Of a stretch of DNA of 64,000 bases, positions 8,492-18,538 are shown one piece after another (position 1 is the first letter of the stretch; every line of letters begins with the position of its first letter). The position numbers were made by a program, and so were the translations under genes. Location of the stretch: NCBI GenBank assembly GCA_016713435.1, contig JADJPD010000006.1, positions 124,001-188,000 on the forward strand. The letters are read 5' to 3'. This DNA comes from Gemmatimonadota bacterium (GTDB lineage Bacteria; Gemmatimonadota; Gemmatimonadetes; Gemmatimonadales; GWC2-71-9). The notes below the pieces were generated by a model. The model saw only the letters and a program-made list of their open reading frames with translations. It was not told the origin of the DNA and searched no databases.

Positions 8492-10021
8492 GTGATCCCG
8501 CATCCCCCGTTCGCCAGCCAGCTGACCTTGGAGGATGAGCTGCGCGCCTTCGAGGCGCTGCAGCCCCGGCTGGCGCACGTCTGGTCGCACCTGGCACAGG
8601 AGAGTGACCAGCCGAGCACCACGGTGGTGGTCCCCTCGCTCACGCTCGACCCCGCGGGGCTCGAGCGCCTGGAGGGGGCGGCGTACTACGAGGAGCGGCT
8701 CCTCTTCCTGCTGATCCGGCTCCGCAACCCGCGCGCGCGGGTGGTGTACGTCACCAGCCAGCCGGTGCACCCGCTCATCCTGGATTACCTGCTGCAGCTC
8801 TTGCCCGGCATCCCGGCGAGCCACGCGCGCCAGCGGCTCACCATGCTCTGCGCCCACGACGCCTCGCCCCGGCCGCTCACCCAGAAGATCCTGGAGCGGC
8901 CGCGGCTCATCGAGCGCATCCGCCAGGCCGTGGGCGAGCCCGGGCAGGCCTTCCTCTCCGTCTTCAACGCCACGCCCCTCGAGCGCCGCCTCGCCGTGCT
9001 GCTCGGGATCCCACTCAACGGCGTGGACCCGGCGCTGGCGCATCTTGGCAGCAAGTCCGGGAGCCGGAAGGTGTTCCGCAGCGCGGGCGTCCCCCTCCCC
9101 GATGGCGCCGAGGACCTGCGCGACGAGCTGGACATCGTCGAGGCGCTGGCCGCGCTCAAGGCCCGCCAGCCGGGCCTCCGGCGCGCCATGCTCAAGCTAG
9201 ACGAAGGATTTTCGGGCGAGGGCAACGCGCTCTTCACCTATCCCGCCGCCGGGGGGGCGGGGGCGCTCGCGCCGGCCCTCGAGGGACTGCGGTTCGTGGC
9301 CCCGGGCGAGGACCGCGCGGGGTTCCTCGCCAAGTTCCGCGCCATGGGCGGCGTGGTGGAGGCCTTCCTCGAGGCGCGCGAGGTGCAGAGCCCGAGCGCC
9401 CAGCTCCGCACCAATCCCAACGGCGGCGTGATGCTCCTCAGCACCCACGACCAGCTGCTCGGCGGCGCGGATGCCCAGATCTTCGAGGGCTGCCGCTTCC
9501 CGGCGGCGGATGGGTATCGCCGCGAGGTGCAGGAGCTCGGGCTCCGCGTCGGCCGGGTGCTCGCCGACCTCGGCGTGGTGAGCCGCTTCGGCGTGGACTT
9601 CCTGGCCACCCGCGACGCCCCCTCCTCGGCCTGGCAGCTCCATGCCATCGAGATCAACCTGCGGCTCGGCGGCACCACGCACCCGTTCCTGGCGCTCCGC
9701 TTCCTCACCGGCGGCGAGCTGGACCCCTCCAGCGGCCTCTTCCGCTCCCCGAGCGGCCGCCCCAAGTACTATCGCGCCACCGACAACCTCCACTCGCCGC
9801 GCTACCGCGGGCTCCTGCCCGAGGACCTGCTGGAGATCACCACCATCAACCAGCTCAACTTCGACCACCGGCGCGAGACCGGGGTCCTCTTCCACCTGAT
9901 CGGGGCGCTGTCGCAGTACGGCAAGCTGGGCCTCACCGCCATCGGCAACAGCCACGCCGAGGCGGACGAGCTGTACCAGCGCACCCTCGACATCCTCCAG
10001 TACGAGACCCGCTTCGGGTGA
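8492..10021 (+). CDS. PGM1-like ATP-grasp peptide ligase
   Basis: The protein has 509 residues from GTG 8492. It resembles the pre-ATP-grasp plus ATP-grasp architecture of peptide ligases related to PGM1 of pheganomycin biosynthesis, which join an amino-acid-like carboxylate to a peptide. Visible elements are an N-terminal Rossmann-like region (LLIRLRNPRARVVYVTSQPV), the GSKSGSRKVF loop, the nucleotide-binding stretch RAMLKLDEGFSGEGNALF, and the C-terminal metal-binding stretch LHAIEINLRLGGTTHPFLAL. It is an isolated gene, and no precursor peptide or transporter is adjacent. The substrate is therefore unknown. A separate amide-ligase cluster lies 8 kb downstream on the same strand. Confidence 0.8.
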   Translation: MIPHPPFASQLTLEDELRAFEALQPRLAHVWSHLAQESDQPSTTVVVPSLTLDPAGLERLEGAAYYEERLLFLLIRLRNPRARVVYVTSQPVHPLILDYLLQLLPGIPASHARQRLTMLCAHDASPRPLTQKILERPRLIERIRQAVGEPGQAFLSVFNATPLERRLAVLLGIPLNGVDPALAHLGSKSGSRKVFRSAGVPLPDGAEDLRDELDIVEALAALKARQPGLRRAMLKLDEGFSGEGNALFTYPAAGGAGALAPALEGLRFVAPGEDRAGFLAKFRAMGGVVEAFLEAREVQSPSAQLRTNPNGGVMLLSTHDQLLGGADAQIFEGCRFPAADGYRREVQELGLRVGRVLADLGVVSRFGVDFLATRDAPSSAWQLHAIEINLRLGGTTHPFLALRFLTGGELDPSSGLFRSPSGRPKYYRATDNLHSPRYRGLLPEDLLEITTINQLNFDHRRETGVLFHLIGALSQYGKLGLTAIGNSHAEADELYQRTLDILQYETRFG

Positions 10022-10025
10022 GCGG

Positions 10026-10060
10026 GAAAAAGGGCCAGGCCCCGGCTGGAGCCTGACCCT
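10026..10060 (-). terminator. Rho-independent terminator for the 10118-10825 lipoprotein gene
   Basis: On the minus strand AGGGTCAGGC pairs with GCCTGGCCCT around a 10-base loop (one U-G wobble) and is followed directly by TTTTT. It lies between convergent genes; the T tract fits only leftward transcription. Confidence 0.75.
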
Positions 10061-10117
10061 TCCCATGGAGCGCCGCCGGCGCCGCTGGCGCCATCGACTA
10101 CCGAGGCAATCCGCGCC

Positions 10118-10825
10118 TCACTGGCAGGCCGAGCCCACCCAGGTGCCGGAGCTGCTGCCCGTGTCGTAGTCCCCCGACACGTCCGTCCCGTTCCGCGTCC
10201 CCGTGGCGATGGTCTGGCCCTGCGTGGTGATGGTCAGGTTGCCGTTGCCGTTGGCGGTGCCGCCGAGCGGGATCACCCCGCCGCCGCTCTGGGGATAAGC
10301 CTCACCGGTGATGCTGCCGCCGGTGATGAAGAAGCTGAAGGTGCCGTTGACGCTGCCGTCGTCATCCTCGTCGTAGGTCCCGCAGAAGACGGCGGGCGCG
10401 TTGCCGGAGGTGGCCACGAAAGTGCCGCTGAGGCCGCCGGGACCGGTCCAGGTGCCGCTCAGGCCCCCGTTGCCATCGTACGTGCCGGTGAAGCTGAAGC
10501 CGCCGCCGCTGGCGGTGAGGGCGCCGGTGGCGGGATCGTAGGTGCCGGTCACGGTGAAGGTGCCGCCGAAGGTGACGGTTCCGGTGATGTTCACCGGCGC
10601 CAGCAGTGCGGCCGCCCCGGCCGGAGGGGCCGGCGAGCCGGTCTCGGCCACGAACTCCACCGCGCCCGAGCTCTGGCCATCATCGGACGAGAGGATGCCG
10701 GTGAAGGTGGTCTGGTTGTTGTTGGGGCCGCCACCCCCATCACCATCTCCGCCGCAGGCGGCAGCAAGGGTCAGGGCGGAGGCAAGCGCGAGAAGCCGGC
10801 CTGTACGGGACAGGTGGGTAAGCAT
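10118..10825 (-). CDS. Glycine/threonine-rich surface lipoprotein, function unknown
   Basis: This is a 235-residue predicted lipoprotein. A basic N-terminus (MLTHLSRTGR) leads into a hydrophobic stretch ending in a lipobox (LTLAAAC), followed by a low-complexity GGDGDGGGGPNNN linker. The rest is built from beta-rich repeats of the type GTYD, GTWTGPGGLSGTF and GTANGNGNLTI, resembling small outer-surface beta-sheet proteins. I recognise no enzymatic motif. ATG 10825 is chosen because CCGGAG sits before it and the signal peptide starts there; the frame is open to 10885. A strong terminator follows at 10026-10060. Confidence 0.75.
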   Translation of the reverse strand: MLTHLSRTGRLLALASALTLAAACGGDGDGGGGPNNNQTTFTGILSSDDGQSSGAVEFVAETGSPAPPAGAAALLAPVNITGTVTFGGTFTVTGTYDPATGALTASGGGFSFTGTYDGNGGLSGTWTGPGGLSGTFVATSGNAPAVFCGTYDEDDDGSVNGTFSFFITGGSITGEAYPQSGGGVIPLGGTANGNGNLTITTQGQTIATGTRNGTDVSGDYDTGSSSGTWVGSACQ

Positions 10826-10969
10826 GAACAACTCCGGGATGAGGGGGGCCCCGGATCTGGGGCCTGACGGAAGAGGCTGCCGCACCGTACCTTGGGTCGT
10901 GGGCGTTAACTGGCTGTGCAGGGCCCGTTATCTGGGCCTCCGCCTCCCGGTTTCCCCCGATTCCACTCC

Positions 10970-13813
10970 ATGATCCGGTTCCTCACCCTCGGCCCCGCCG
11001 ACCTCCGGGGCGCTGACGGCGTCCCCGTGGATGCCGTCTTGGCTCAGCCCAAGCGCACGGGCGTGCTCCTGGTCCTCGCGCTGGGGACCGGCGCCGGCGG
11101 CTTTGTCCGCCGGGACACCCTCCTCCCGCTGTTCTGGCCCGACTCCCCGGAAGAGAAGGCGCGCAACTCCCTGCGACAGGCGGTGCACCAGCTCCGCCGG
11201 GCGCTGGGCGAGGAGGTGATCACCGGGCGGGGCACCGAGGAACTCGGGATGGACCACGACCGCCTCTGGTGCGATGCCGTTGCCTTCAGCGAGGCGCTGG
11301 CGGCCGGCCGCCTCGAGGAGGCGCTCGGCATGTACCGGGGCGACCTCGCGGCGGGACTGCACGTGGCCGGCTGCCCCGAGTTCGCGGAGTGGCTGGACGG
11401 GGAGCGGCGGCGCCTGCGTCGTGAGGCGATCGGGGCCGCGGGCCGCCTGGCGGATGCCGCCACGGCCCTCGGGGATGTGGCCACCGCCCTGGGCTGGGCC
11501 CGGCGCGCGGTGGCCCTGGCGCCGCTCGAGGAGGAACCCGCGCGGCGGCTGATCACCCTGCTGGACCAGGCGGGCGACCGGGGCGGGGCGCTGGCCGAGT
11601 TCGAGCTGCTCGCCAGCCGGTTGCGGCGGGAGCTCGAGGTGGCGCCCTCCGCGGAGACCCGGAGCCTCGTGGCGACCCTCCGCGCGCGCCCGGCCGAGCC
11701 GCGGCACACGCCGCTCGCGATTCCCATCCCCACCCTTCCGGAGGACCTCCCCCCGCCGGCCACGCCGGCGCCGGCGCCCCGCCCCAAGGCGCCGCGCGTG
11801 GGACGCGTGGCGCTCCTCGCGGCGCTGCTGATCCTGGTGCTGGGGGCCTTGTGGCCCATTGTCCGCGGGCCGCGGGCAGGGGGGGCGCTCGACCCCACCC
11901 ATGTGGTGGTGGCGCCCTTCCGGGTGAGCGGCGCCGCGCCCTCGCTCGCCTACCTGCGCGAGGGGATGGTGGACCTGCTGGCCATGAAGCTCGGCGACGG
12001 GGGCCCCCTCGGCGCCGTGGACCCCCGCGCGGTGCTCGGCACCTGGCGGCAGTTCACCCGCGGCACCGACGCCGACCTGGGCCCCGACGCCGCGCGCGAG
12101 GTGGCGGGGCGGCTGGGCGCCGGGCGCATCGTGTTAGGCTCGGCGGTGGGCACCGAGGCGCACCTCACGCTCTCCGCCCGGCTCCTCGACGTGCGGGGCG
12201 GCGCCGTGCGCGCCAGCGCCGAGGTCCAGGGGCCGGCCGACAGCCTGCCGGCGCTCATCGACCGGCTGGTGGCGGGCCTCCTGCTCGGCGAGGTGCAGGG
12301 CGCGCCCGACGACCTCGCCGAGCGGACCACCGCCTCGCTGCCCGCGCTCCGCGCCTGGCTGGCCGGGCGCTTCGCGTACCGGCGCGGGGACTACGCCCTG
12401 GCGCTGGCGCGCTTCACCGAGGCCACCACCCTCGACTCCACCTTCGCGCTGGCGTGGCTGTGGCGCGCCGACGCCTCGGACTGGATGGCCGACCGCGGCC
12501 AGCGCATCGCCAACGCCGCCGCCGTGGCCCTGCGCGACCGCCTCGGCCCGGCCGACCGGGCGTACCTCACCGCGGTGGTGGGCCCAGGATGGCCGGGGGA
12601 GACGACCCCCATGGCGCAGCTCAAGGCCTGGGAAGACGTCGTCCGCCTGGCGCCCGACCGCCCGGAGGGGTGGTTCGGGCTCGGGGATGAGTTGTTCCAT
12701 CTCGGCGCCGCGCTCAGCGCAGACTCCGGCTTCGTGCGGGCGGAGGCGGCCTTCGAGCGCGCGCACCGGCTCGACTCCACCTACGTGGCGCCGCTCACCC
12801 ACCTGGTCTACATCGCCCTGCTCCGGCCGGATGCGGCGCTGCTGGCCCGCGCCACCGCGCGTCTCGGCGCGGCGGACTCCAGCGCCCTGGGCGAGAGTTC
12901 GCTGGCGCTCCGGGTGGCGCTCGCCACGGGGGACAGCGCGGCGGTGGCGCGCTTCCGCGCCCGGCTCCCGGTGCTCGAGCCGACCACGCTCATCCAGATC
13001 GCGACCTGGAGCATGCTCGAGGGCGTGGACGTCGGGGACGGCCTGCGTGCCAGCCAGCTTCACCTGGCCGGGGCGCGCTCCGTGGTGGACCGCATCTACG
13101 CCCTGAACGTGCACCAGTGGGTGGTGGCCGCCGTGGGACGGTTCGGTGAGTACGAGCGCGGCCGCGCCGAGCTGGCGCGGCGCAGGGCCGAGCCGGCGTC
13201 GCCGCTGGTGCCGCTGATCAACGCCATGGGGTCAGATGGGGACAGCCTCGCGGCGGAGGCGGCGCTGGCGGGGCTGCTGGCGGCGCCGGATCCGCGGCGG
13301 GGGGAACTCCACGGCATGCTCTGGCGGGCGTGGCATGGGGCCGCGCTCGACTCGGCGCGCTTCGCGGCGCTCCTCTCCGCCGAGCCCCACGCGTTGCCCG
13401 AGGAGCAGGCGTGGATCCGCCAGCTCGAACTCCTGGCCCTGGGCCTCCGCCGCTGCGCGCCGGGGGATCCCGGCGCGCCGGCCGCCGTGGAGCAGCTCGA
13501 GGCCTGGCGCGAGGCGCATGCGGGCGGCCGGCTCGAGCCGGTCCACTTCGTGCTCGCGGACTGCTATGCCCGTCTCGGCCGCCCGGCCGATGCAGCGCGG
13601 CTGCTTCGCGGGCGTCCCATCGATTTCTGGGCGGGGTTGCCGATGCTGCCCCGGGCCCTCCGGCTCGAGGGACTGTACGCACTCGCGGCCGGTGACACCG
13701 CGAGCGCGCGACGAGCCTGGCGGCATTACCTCGCGCTTCGGGCCTTTGGGGATAGCACGGTGGTGGGGTACAGGGAGGACGTGAGGGCCCGGCTGCACCA
13801 GCTCGGCGAATGA
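10970..13813 (+). CDS. SARP-like BTAD regulator fused to a membrane-anchored TPR domain
   Basis: This protein has 947 residues from ATG 10970. Residues 1-95 form an OmpR-type winged-helix region (MIRFLTLGPADLRG, then RRDTLLPLFWPDSPEEKARNS). Residues ~100-245 are a bacterial transcriptional activator (BTAD) domain of AfsR/SARP type, rich in helical repeats (EEALGMYRGDLAAGL). A proline-rich linker precedes one transmembrane helix near 275-295 (VALLAALLILVLGALWPIV). After it comes a FlgO-like beta/alpha segment (HVVVAPFRVSGAAPS) and a long array of TPR-like repeats to the C-terminus. The layout suggests a membrane regulator whose far domain binds a ligand or partner. Target genes are unknown; its neighbours are lipoproteins. 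Confidence 0.82.
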   Translation: MIRFLTLGPADLRGADGVPVDAVLAQPKRTGVLLVLALGTGAGGFVRRDTLLPLFWPDSPEEKARNSLRQAVHQLRRALGEEVITGRGTEELGMDHDRLWCDAVAFSEALAAGRLEEALGMYRGDLAAGLHVAGCPEFAEWLDGERRRLRREAIGAAGRLADAATALGDVATALGWARRAVALAPLEEEPARRLITLLDQAGDRGGALAEFELLASRLRRELEVAPSAETRSLVATLRARPAEPRHTPLAIPIPTLPEDLPPPATPAPAPRPKAPRVGRVALLAALLILVLGALWPIVRGPRAGGALDPTHVVVAPFRVSGAAPSLAYLREGMVDLLAMKLGDGGPLGAVDPRAVLGTWRQFTRGTDADLGPDAAREVAGRLGAGRIVLGSAVGTEAHLTLSARLLDVRGGAVRASAEVQGPADSLPALIDRLVAGLLLGEVQGAPDDLAERTTASLPALRAWLAGRFAYRRGDYALALARFTEATTLDSTFALAWLWRADASDWMADRGQRIANAAAVALRDRLGPADRAYLTAVVGPGWPGETTPMAQLKAWEDVVRLAPDRPEGWFGLGDELFHLGAALSADSGFVRAEAAFERAHRLDSTYVAPLTHLVYIALLRPDAALLARATARLGAADSSALGESSLALRVALATGDSAAVARFRARLPVLEPTTLIQIATWSMLEGVDVGDGLRASQLHLAGARSVVDRIYALNVHQWVVAAVGRFGEYERGRAELARRRAEPASPLVPLINAMGSDGDSLAAEAALAGLLAAPDPRRGELHGMLWRAWHGAALDSARFAALLSAEPHALPEEQAWIRQLELLALGLRRCAPGDPGAPAAVEQLEAWREAHAGGRLEPVHFVLADCYARLGRPADAARLLRGRPIDFWAGLPMLPRALRLEGLYALAAGDTASARRAWRHYLALRAFGDSTVVGYREDVRARLHQLGE

Positions 13814-13836
13814 GCCGGGGCGCGGGCTCCGGAGGC

Positions 13837-13873
13837 ACACGGGCCGGCTTCCTGTGGGGAAGCCGGCCCGTGT
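13837..13873. terminator. Bidirectional hairpin terminator between convergent genes
   Basis: A perfect 16-bp stem (ACACGGGCCGGCTTCC with GGAAGCCGGCCCGTGT) with a 5-base loop lies between the BTAD gene (plus) and the Ig-like lipoprotein gene (minus). Neither side has a long T tract. Confidence 0.6.
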
Positions 13874-13889
13874 CACATCGGAGGCACGG

Positions 13890-15602
13890 TCACTGGATCA
13901 GGTAGACGTCGTTGGACTCGTTGGTCACGACGGCAAACCGGTAGTCCGGGCTGACGGCTACGCGGCGGAGGATGCCGGCCGGGGTGAACTTCACGACCCG
14001 GGTCATGGTCGCCGCGTCGAACACCTCGATGCCCCCGCCCCCGGCCACGATCACGCGGCTGGGCGTCACGCCGAGCCCGAAGCCTGACACCTCCAGGTTG
14101 GTGGCGGGAAGGGCCGCGCCGGTGCCGATGTCCCAGCGGCGCAGCGGGCCGCCTTCCGAGACCGCGTAGAGGGTAAGGCCGTCGGGGCTCACCGCCACTC
14201 CCTGGCTCTGCCCGCCCCCGTTGCTGAAGCTCCGGGAGGCGTGGGTCAACCAATTGTACTCCCGGACCTGCCCGCCCGCCCACTCGCTGGCGTACACCAG
14301 TGGCTGGGTTGGGTGCACCGCGAGGTGGAGGACATTCGCGCCGGGGAACGAGTCCGCCGGGGTGGTCTGTCCCGCCAGGTACATGTAGACGTAGGCGTCG
14401 CTCCCCACGAAGATCCGGCTGCCGTCCGCGGTCGCGGCGACGGTGAAGGTGGTCCATCCGGCGTGGGTGAGGGGAGGGAGGGTTGCGTTGGTGGCGGTGC
14501 TATACCGTGCCACCATCCCGCCGCCGCCCTGGCCGACGTACAGGATGTTGCCGTCCGGACTCACGGCCATCCCGAGCGGCGTGGTCGGGCCGGTGAACGT
14601 GTTGCCGAACGTGAAGCTGGCGCGGGTGGTGCGGTCGAGCGTGTTGGCCCCGACGTTCCCGATGAAGATGTGGTCCAGCGCATCCACGGCCACGCCGTAC
14701 CACTGGCCCGGGAGTGTGGCGGTCTGCAGCAGGGTCCCGTTGAGCGTAGTGCCGACGTACACCGAGACATCGGTCTGGAGCGCCCCCGCGGTGACGCGGA
14801 TGGCGCCGGAGCCGGTGCCGGCACCCGCGGTCACGATGCCCGCCGGCGACACCGTGACCAGGCCGGGCGCCAGGGAGGCGAAGCCGACGCTGCTGCCGAC
14901 AATGGGGGCGCCCAGCGAGTCCAGGACCTCGACGCTGAGGGTATCCATCCCCCCGGGCCCAAGGCTCACCACCCCGGGCGTGACGGCGAGCGTGGTCGGG
15001 ACGATCCGGACCGTCACCGGGATGGCCACGCTGATCGTGTCCATCGACACGGTGATGGTGGTGGTCCCCGTGCCGTTCCTGGCCGTGACCACGCCCGCCG
15101 GCGAGACGCTGGCCACCGCGGGGTCGGCGCTGACGAACGACATCCCGCTGTATACCAGCTGCCCCACGTAGTCGGTGGCGACGGCGGCGAGGGCCCGCGC
15201 GGTGTTACGGTGCAACGTGAGGGTGGCGGGCGTCACGTCGAGGTCGACGATCCGCCGGGTGACGGTCAGCGTCACCGGCTCGGTGATCCCCTTGTGGTCG
15301 GCGATGATCTCCACGGTGCCCAGCTCGCCCGTGGAGGTGACCAGCCCATGGTTGTTCACCACGGCGAGGTTGGCGTCGGTGGAGGTCCAGCTGACGTCGA
15401 GGCCCGGGATCTCGCGGCCCGTGGCGTCCACCACCGTGCCCGTCAGCTGCAGCGTGAGGCCCTGGCGGACGCTCGGGTGGTTGGGCGTGATTATGATGGC
15501 GGCGGGGACGACGTCCCCGCTGCCCACGCCGTCATCGCCGCCGCAGGAAAGGGTGGCCGCCACGGCGAGGAGCCGGGTGGTCCAGAGGAAGGGTGCGCGC
15601 AT
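13890..15602 (-). CDS. Lipoprotein with Ig-like (Big_2) repeats and a C-terminal beta-propeller
   Basis: This 570-residue exported protein starts at ATG 15602. A hydrophobic signal (LLAVAATLSC) ends in an imperfect lipobox. Three bacterial Ig-like domains of about 85 residues follow, each with the WTSTDANLAVVNNHGLVTS or SADPAVASVSPAGVVTA pattern typical of Big_2 folds. From about residue 300 the sequence becomes an NHL/YncE-like propeller with repeated blades such as GMAVSPDGNILYVG, VAVSPDGLTLYAVS and VAVSPDYRFAVV. No catalytic motif is seen. Such proteins usually work at the cell surface in binding or adhesion. The upstream in-frame extension to 15881 lacks signal-peptide character and was not used. 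Confidence 0.8.
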   Translation of the reverse strand: MRAPFLWTTRLLAVAATLSCGGDDGVGSGDVVPAAIIITPNHPSVRQGLTLQLTGTVVDATGREIPGLDVSWTSTDANLAVVNNHGLVTSTGELGTVEIIADHKGITEPVTLTVTRRIVDLDVTPATLTLHRNTARALAAVATDYVGQLVYSGMSFVSADPAVASVSPAGVVTARNGTGTTTITVSMDTISVAIPVTVRIVPTTLAVTPGVVSLGPGGMDTLSVEVLDSLGAPIVGSSVGFASLAPGLVTVSPAGIVTAGAGTGSGAIRVTAGALQTDVSVYVGTTLNGTLLQTATLPGQWYGVAVDALDHIFIGNVGANTLDRTTRASFTFGNTFTGPTTPLGMAVSPDGNILYVGQGGGGMVARYSTATNATLPPLTHAGWTTFTVAATADGSRIFVGSDAYVYMYLAGQTTPADSFPGANVLHLAVHPTQPLVYASEWAGGQVREYNWLTHASRSFSNGGGQSQGVAVSPDGLTLYAVSEGGPLRRWDIGTGAALPATNLEVSGFGLGVTPSRVIVAGGGGIEVFDAATMTRVVKFTPAGILRRVAVSPDYRFAVVTNESNDVYLIQ

Positions 15603-15736
15603 GCGGAGGGGCCGTGAGGGAAGGGTCTTCCCCAAGGTACCGCGCGTGGAACTGGCAGGCAACCCTGGCGTCGCCGCCTCACAGGAGCGGCCGGGGGTTG
15701 TGAGGCGACCGGGGCGGGGGCGGGGGCTCTCGGGAC

Positions 15737-17682
15737 TCAGGCAGGCGGGCGGGGCGCGGTGACCATCTCTACCCGCGCCGCCCCCGCTGAGGCGTGCCAG
15801 CGCAGGGTGACCGAACGGCCCTGCACCGTCTGCTCCAGTTCCCGCTCGCTCTTGGCCACCGTGACGATGTCGTGGCTCCACACCGAGGCCACCGGCTCGC
15901 AGGTGAGCTCGAGCGGCCCGGCGTAGCTCGCCTCCACCGCCATCACGCCGTCGCCGGCCCAGGCCGGGTCCCAGCGGTACTCCGCCACCAGGCGGCCCCG
16001 GGGAAGAAGCGGTAGGTCTTCGCGAAGACCGGCCGGCCGGCCACGGCGTGCGTGAAGCTGACGGCCAGGTGGCCGTCGGCCGCCTCCACCTCGGGCGTCA
16101 GGGGCTGGGCCGAGACCGACCAGGTGGCGTCGTAGTCGCCGCGGGCGTACATCGGCTCGTCCACGTCGCGGCCGAGCAGGCGCTCGCGCAGCAGCGCGCG
16201 GGGCTCGGGGTCGATGGGCGGGAGCTCGTTGCGGCGCATCTGCTCGTCGAGCGTCCCGATGCTCGGCGTGCCGGCCTCGTCGTGGTGGCTCACCCGGGCG
16301 CTGCCGGCCGGCGGCTCGTGGTAGGCCTCGCGGCGGCGGGTGAGGGTGTTGGCGTAGTTGATCCGGTGCGGGAAGACGGTGTACTCCTCGATGACGCCGC
16401 CGCGGCCGGGTGCCAGCAGCGCCGAGAAGGTGGCGTCGTGCAGCCACAGCTCGGCCTGGCCGTCGGCGTCGAGGTCGAGGTGCTCCCACTGCAGCGCCTC
16501 CCCCTGCCGGAGCTCTTCCTCCGCGATGGCCAGGTGGTGCCACACCGAGTCGCGCAGGTGCGGGAGGTAGAGGCCGCCGAAGACGCCGTGCCAGTAGGCG
16601 TCGTTGCACTGCGCCCGGCCGATGGCGCGGCGGGCCACCTCGGGATCGCCCGCGGCGCGGCAGCGGGCGGAGAGCGCGGCCATCTTCTTGTGCATCCGGT
16701 TGGCTTCCGGGTACTTCACCAGGAAATTCCGCCAGTGGGCGCCGCGCAGGAGGGCGCCCTCCGGGCCGGCCAGCCGCGCCTCACCGAGTTCCCGCTCCAG
16801 CGCGGCCAGCCGCCGCGCGGCGGGGGCGGGCAGCGCCCAGGCTTCCATCTCGCGGTAGGAGGCGGTGGGCAGGTAGGCCAGGCCGCCGGGGGTCACGCTG
16901 GCGAGCGCCTCACTGAAGGTGGTGAGCAGCACCTCGCCGTTGTCGGTCAGGGCGCCGAGGGTGGTGAGAAAGTCGTCGAGCCAGCCGTCCTCGTACACCC
17001 ACTTCCGGGTGCCGGGCCAGCCGCCGAACTTCTCGCCGTCGTCCGCAAACACGGCGAGGGGCTGGCCCTCGGCCGCCAGCGCGCGCAGGTGCTGCGCCAC
17101 CTCGGCCGGCGGGCGGAAGGGGATCAGGTAGCGCAGCTTCTCGTCGATGGGGAAGAGGGCGACGCGGCGTCCGTCGCTCTCGGTGACCCAGGGGCGGTGG
17201 AGGTCCTCGCGCGGGAAGCCGGTCGCCAGGAAGTGGCGGTCGTCAAGCACCACGTACTGGACGCCCGCGTCTGCCAGGTCGGCGGCGAGCTCGGGTTCCC
17301 ACACCCGCTCGGTGAGCCAGAGCCCCGGGGCGGCCACCCCGAAGCGCCGCGCAATCGCCTCCCGGAGCCACGCCACCTGCTCCACCCGGTCCCGCCGGGG
17401 CAGGGCGGCGAGGATGGGCTCGTACATGCCGGCGGCCAGCAGTTCCACCTTCCCGTCGGCGGCCAGGCGGCCCACCTGGTCCAGGTAGTCGGGGGCGTGG
17501 TGCTCCAGCCATTCGAGTAGGGGGCCCGAGATGTGGAGCACCACCGGCAGGAAGCCGCGCTCGTCGACCCGCTCGAGGAAGGGCTGGTAGACGTCGGCCA
17601 GGTGCTGGGCGAAGACCGAGTCGAAGTTGCCCACCGGCTGGTGCAGGTGGACACCGAACACGAAGCGGATGGGGTTGGGCAT
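15737..17682 (-). CDS. GH57 alpha-amylase/4-alpha-glucanotransferase, interrupted by a 1-base frameshift
   Basis: This glycoside hydrolase family 57 enzyme acts on alpha-1,4-glucans. Conserved GH57 regions are visible: FGVHLHQPVGNF, AGMYEPILAALP, WLTERVWEPEL with the catalytic Glu, and FADDGEKFGGWP with the catalytic Asp. The C-terminal half matches the DUF1925/DUF1926 domains of amylase-type 4-alpha-glucanotransferases. The frame shifts at the CCCCGGGG junction at 15996-16003. Adding one base joins YRFFP to RGRLVAEYRWDP and gives a 648-residue protein, family length. It is divergent from the amide-ligase cluster and separate from the glycogen operon at 23-32 kb. Confidence 0.88.
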
Positions 17683-17817
17683 GCCCCTAACCTAGGGGGT
17701 CGGGCCCCCCGGAAAAGGGACCGGGCGGGGGGGCATGGAACATCCTCCCGGGACGGGTAGATTCCCGTGCAGCGGGGCCCCGGACGGGGGCCCCGTCTCA
17801 CCCCGGTTCCCCGCGCC

Positions 17818-18537
17818 ATGCATCACGAGACCACCACCTGGTACAGCCACCGGCTCGGCCGCGACATGACCTTGCAGGTGATCGGCCACGCCGGCGCCCG
17901 CGTGCTGGTGTTCCCCACCAGCATGGGCACCTGGCGCGAGTGGCCGGACCGCCACATGCACGAGGTCCTGCAGGACCACATCGACGCCGGCTGGATCCAG
18001 CTCTTCTGCCTGGACCAGCCGCACCACGAGAACTGGGGCAACGACGCCGTCTCGCCCGGGCACCGGAGCTGGACCCACATCCAGTACCATGCCTACGTGG
18101 CCGAGGAGGTGCTGCCGTTCACGGCCGGGAAGAACCCCAACCCCTTCGTGATCGCCACCGGCGCCAGCCTCGGCGCCACCCACGCCGCGACCTTCGCGCT
18201 CAAGTACCCGGAGCGGGTGCACCGGCTGGTGGGCATGGGCGGCTGCTACGACCTCCGCCGCCTCACCGGCGGCTACCACGACGAGAACACCTACCAGGTG
18301 AACCCGATCGCCTTCATGGCGAACGAGCACGACCCCGGCCGCCTGGCCGCCTTCCGGCGCCAGGACCTGATCTTCGTCATTGGCCGGGACGACCCGATGT
18401 ACCGCGACAACTGCGACCTCTCCGCGCTCCTGTGGAGCAAGGGGATCGGCAACGCGCTCCGCGTCTGGGACGGCCACGCGCACGACTGGCCGTACTGGGA
18501 GCGGATGGTGCGGCTCTACCTCCAGGGACACGACTGA
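17818..18537 (+). CDS. Alpha/beta-hydrolase esterase of the amide-ligase cluster
   Basis: This 239-residue alpha/beta-hydrolase resembles esterase D/putative-esterase proteins. The nucleophile elbow is GASLGA (Ser near residue 120), the acid lies in IGRDDPMYRDN, and the His in WDGHAHDWPYW. No signal peptide is seen, so it is cytoplasmic. I chose ATG 17818, where the aligned core begins (MHHETTTWYS). It is the first gene of a five-gene plus-strand cluster and its stop is one base before the ATP-grasp gene's ATG. In that context it may cleave or transfer an acyl/ester group on the product made by the following ligases; that role is inference. Confidence 0.85.
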   Translation: MHHETTTWYSHRLGRDMTLQVIGHAGARVLVFPTSMGTWREWPDRHMHEVLQDHIDAGWIQLFCLDQPHHENWGNDAVSPGHRSWTHIQYHAYVAEEVLPFTAGKNPNPFVIATGASLGATHAATFALKYPERVHRLVGMGGCYDLRRLTGGYHDENTYQVNPIAFMANEHDPGRLAAFRRQDLIFVIGRDDPMYRDNCDLSALLWSKGIGNALRVWDGHAHDWPYWERMVRLYLQGHD

Positions 18538-18538
18538 C

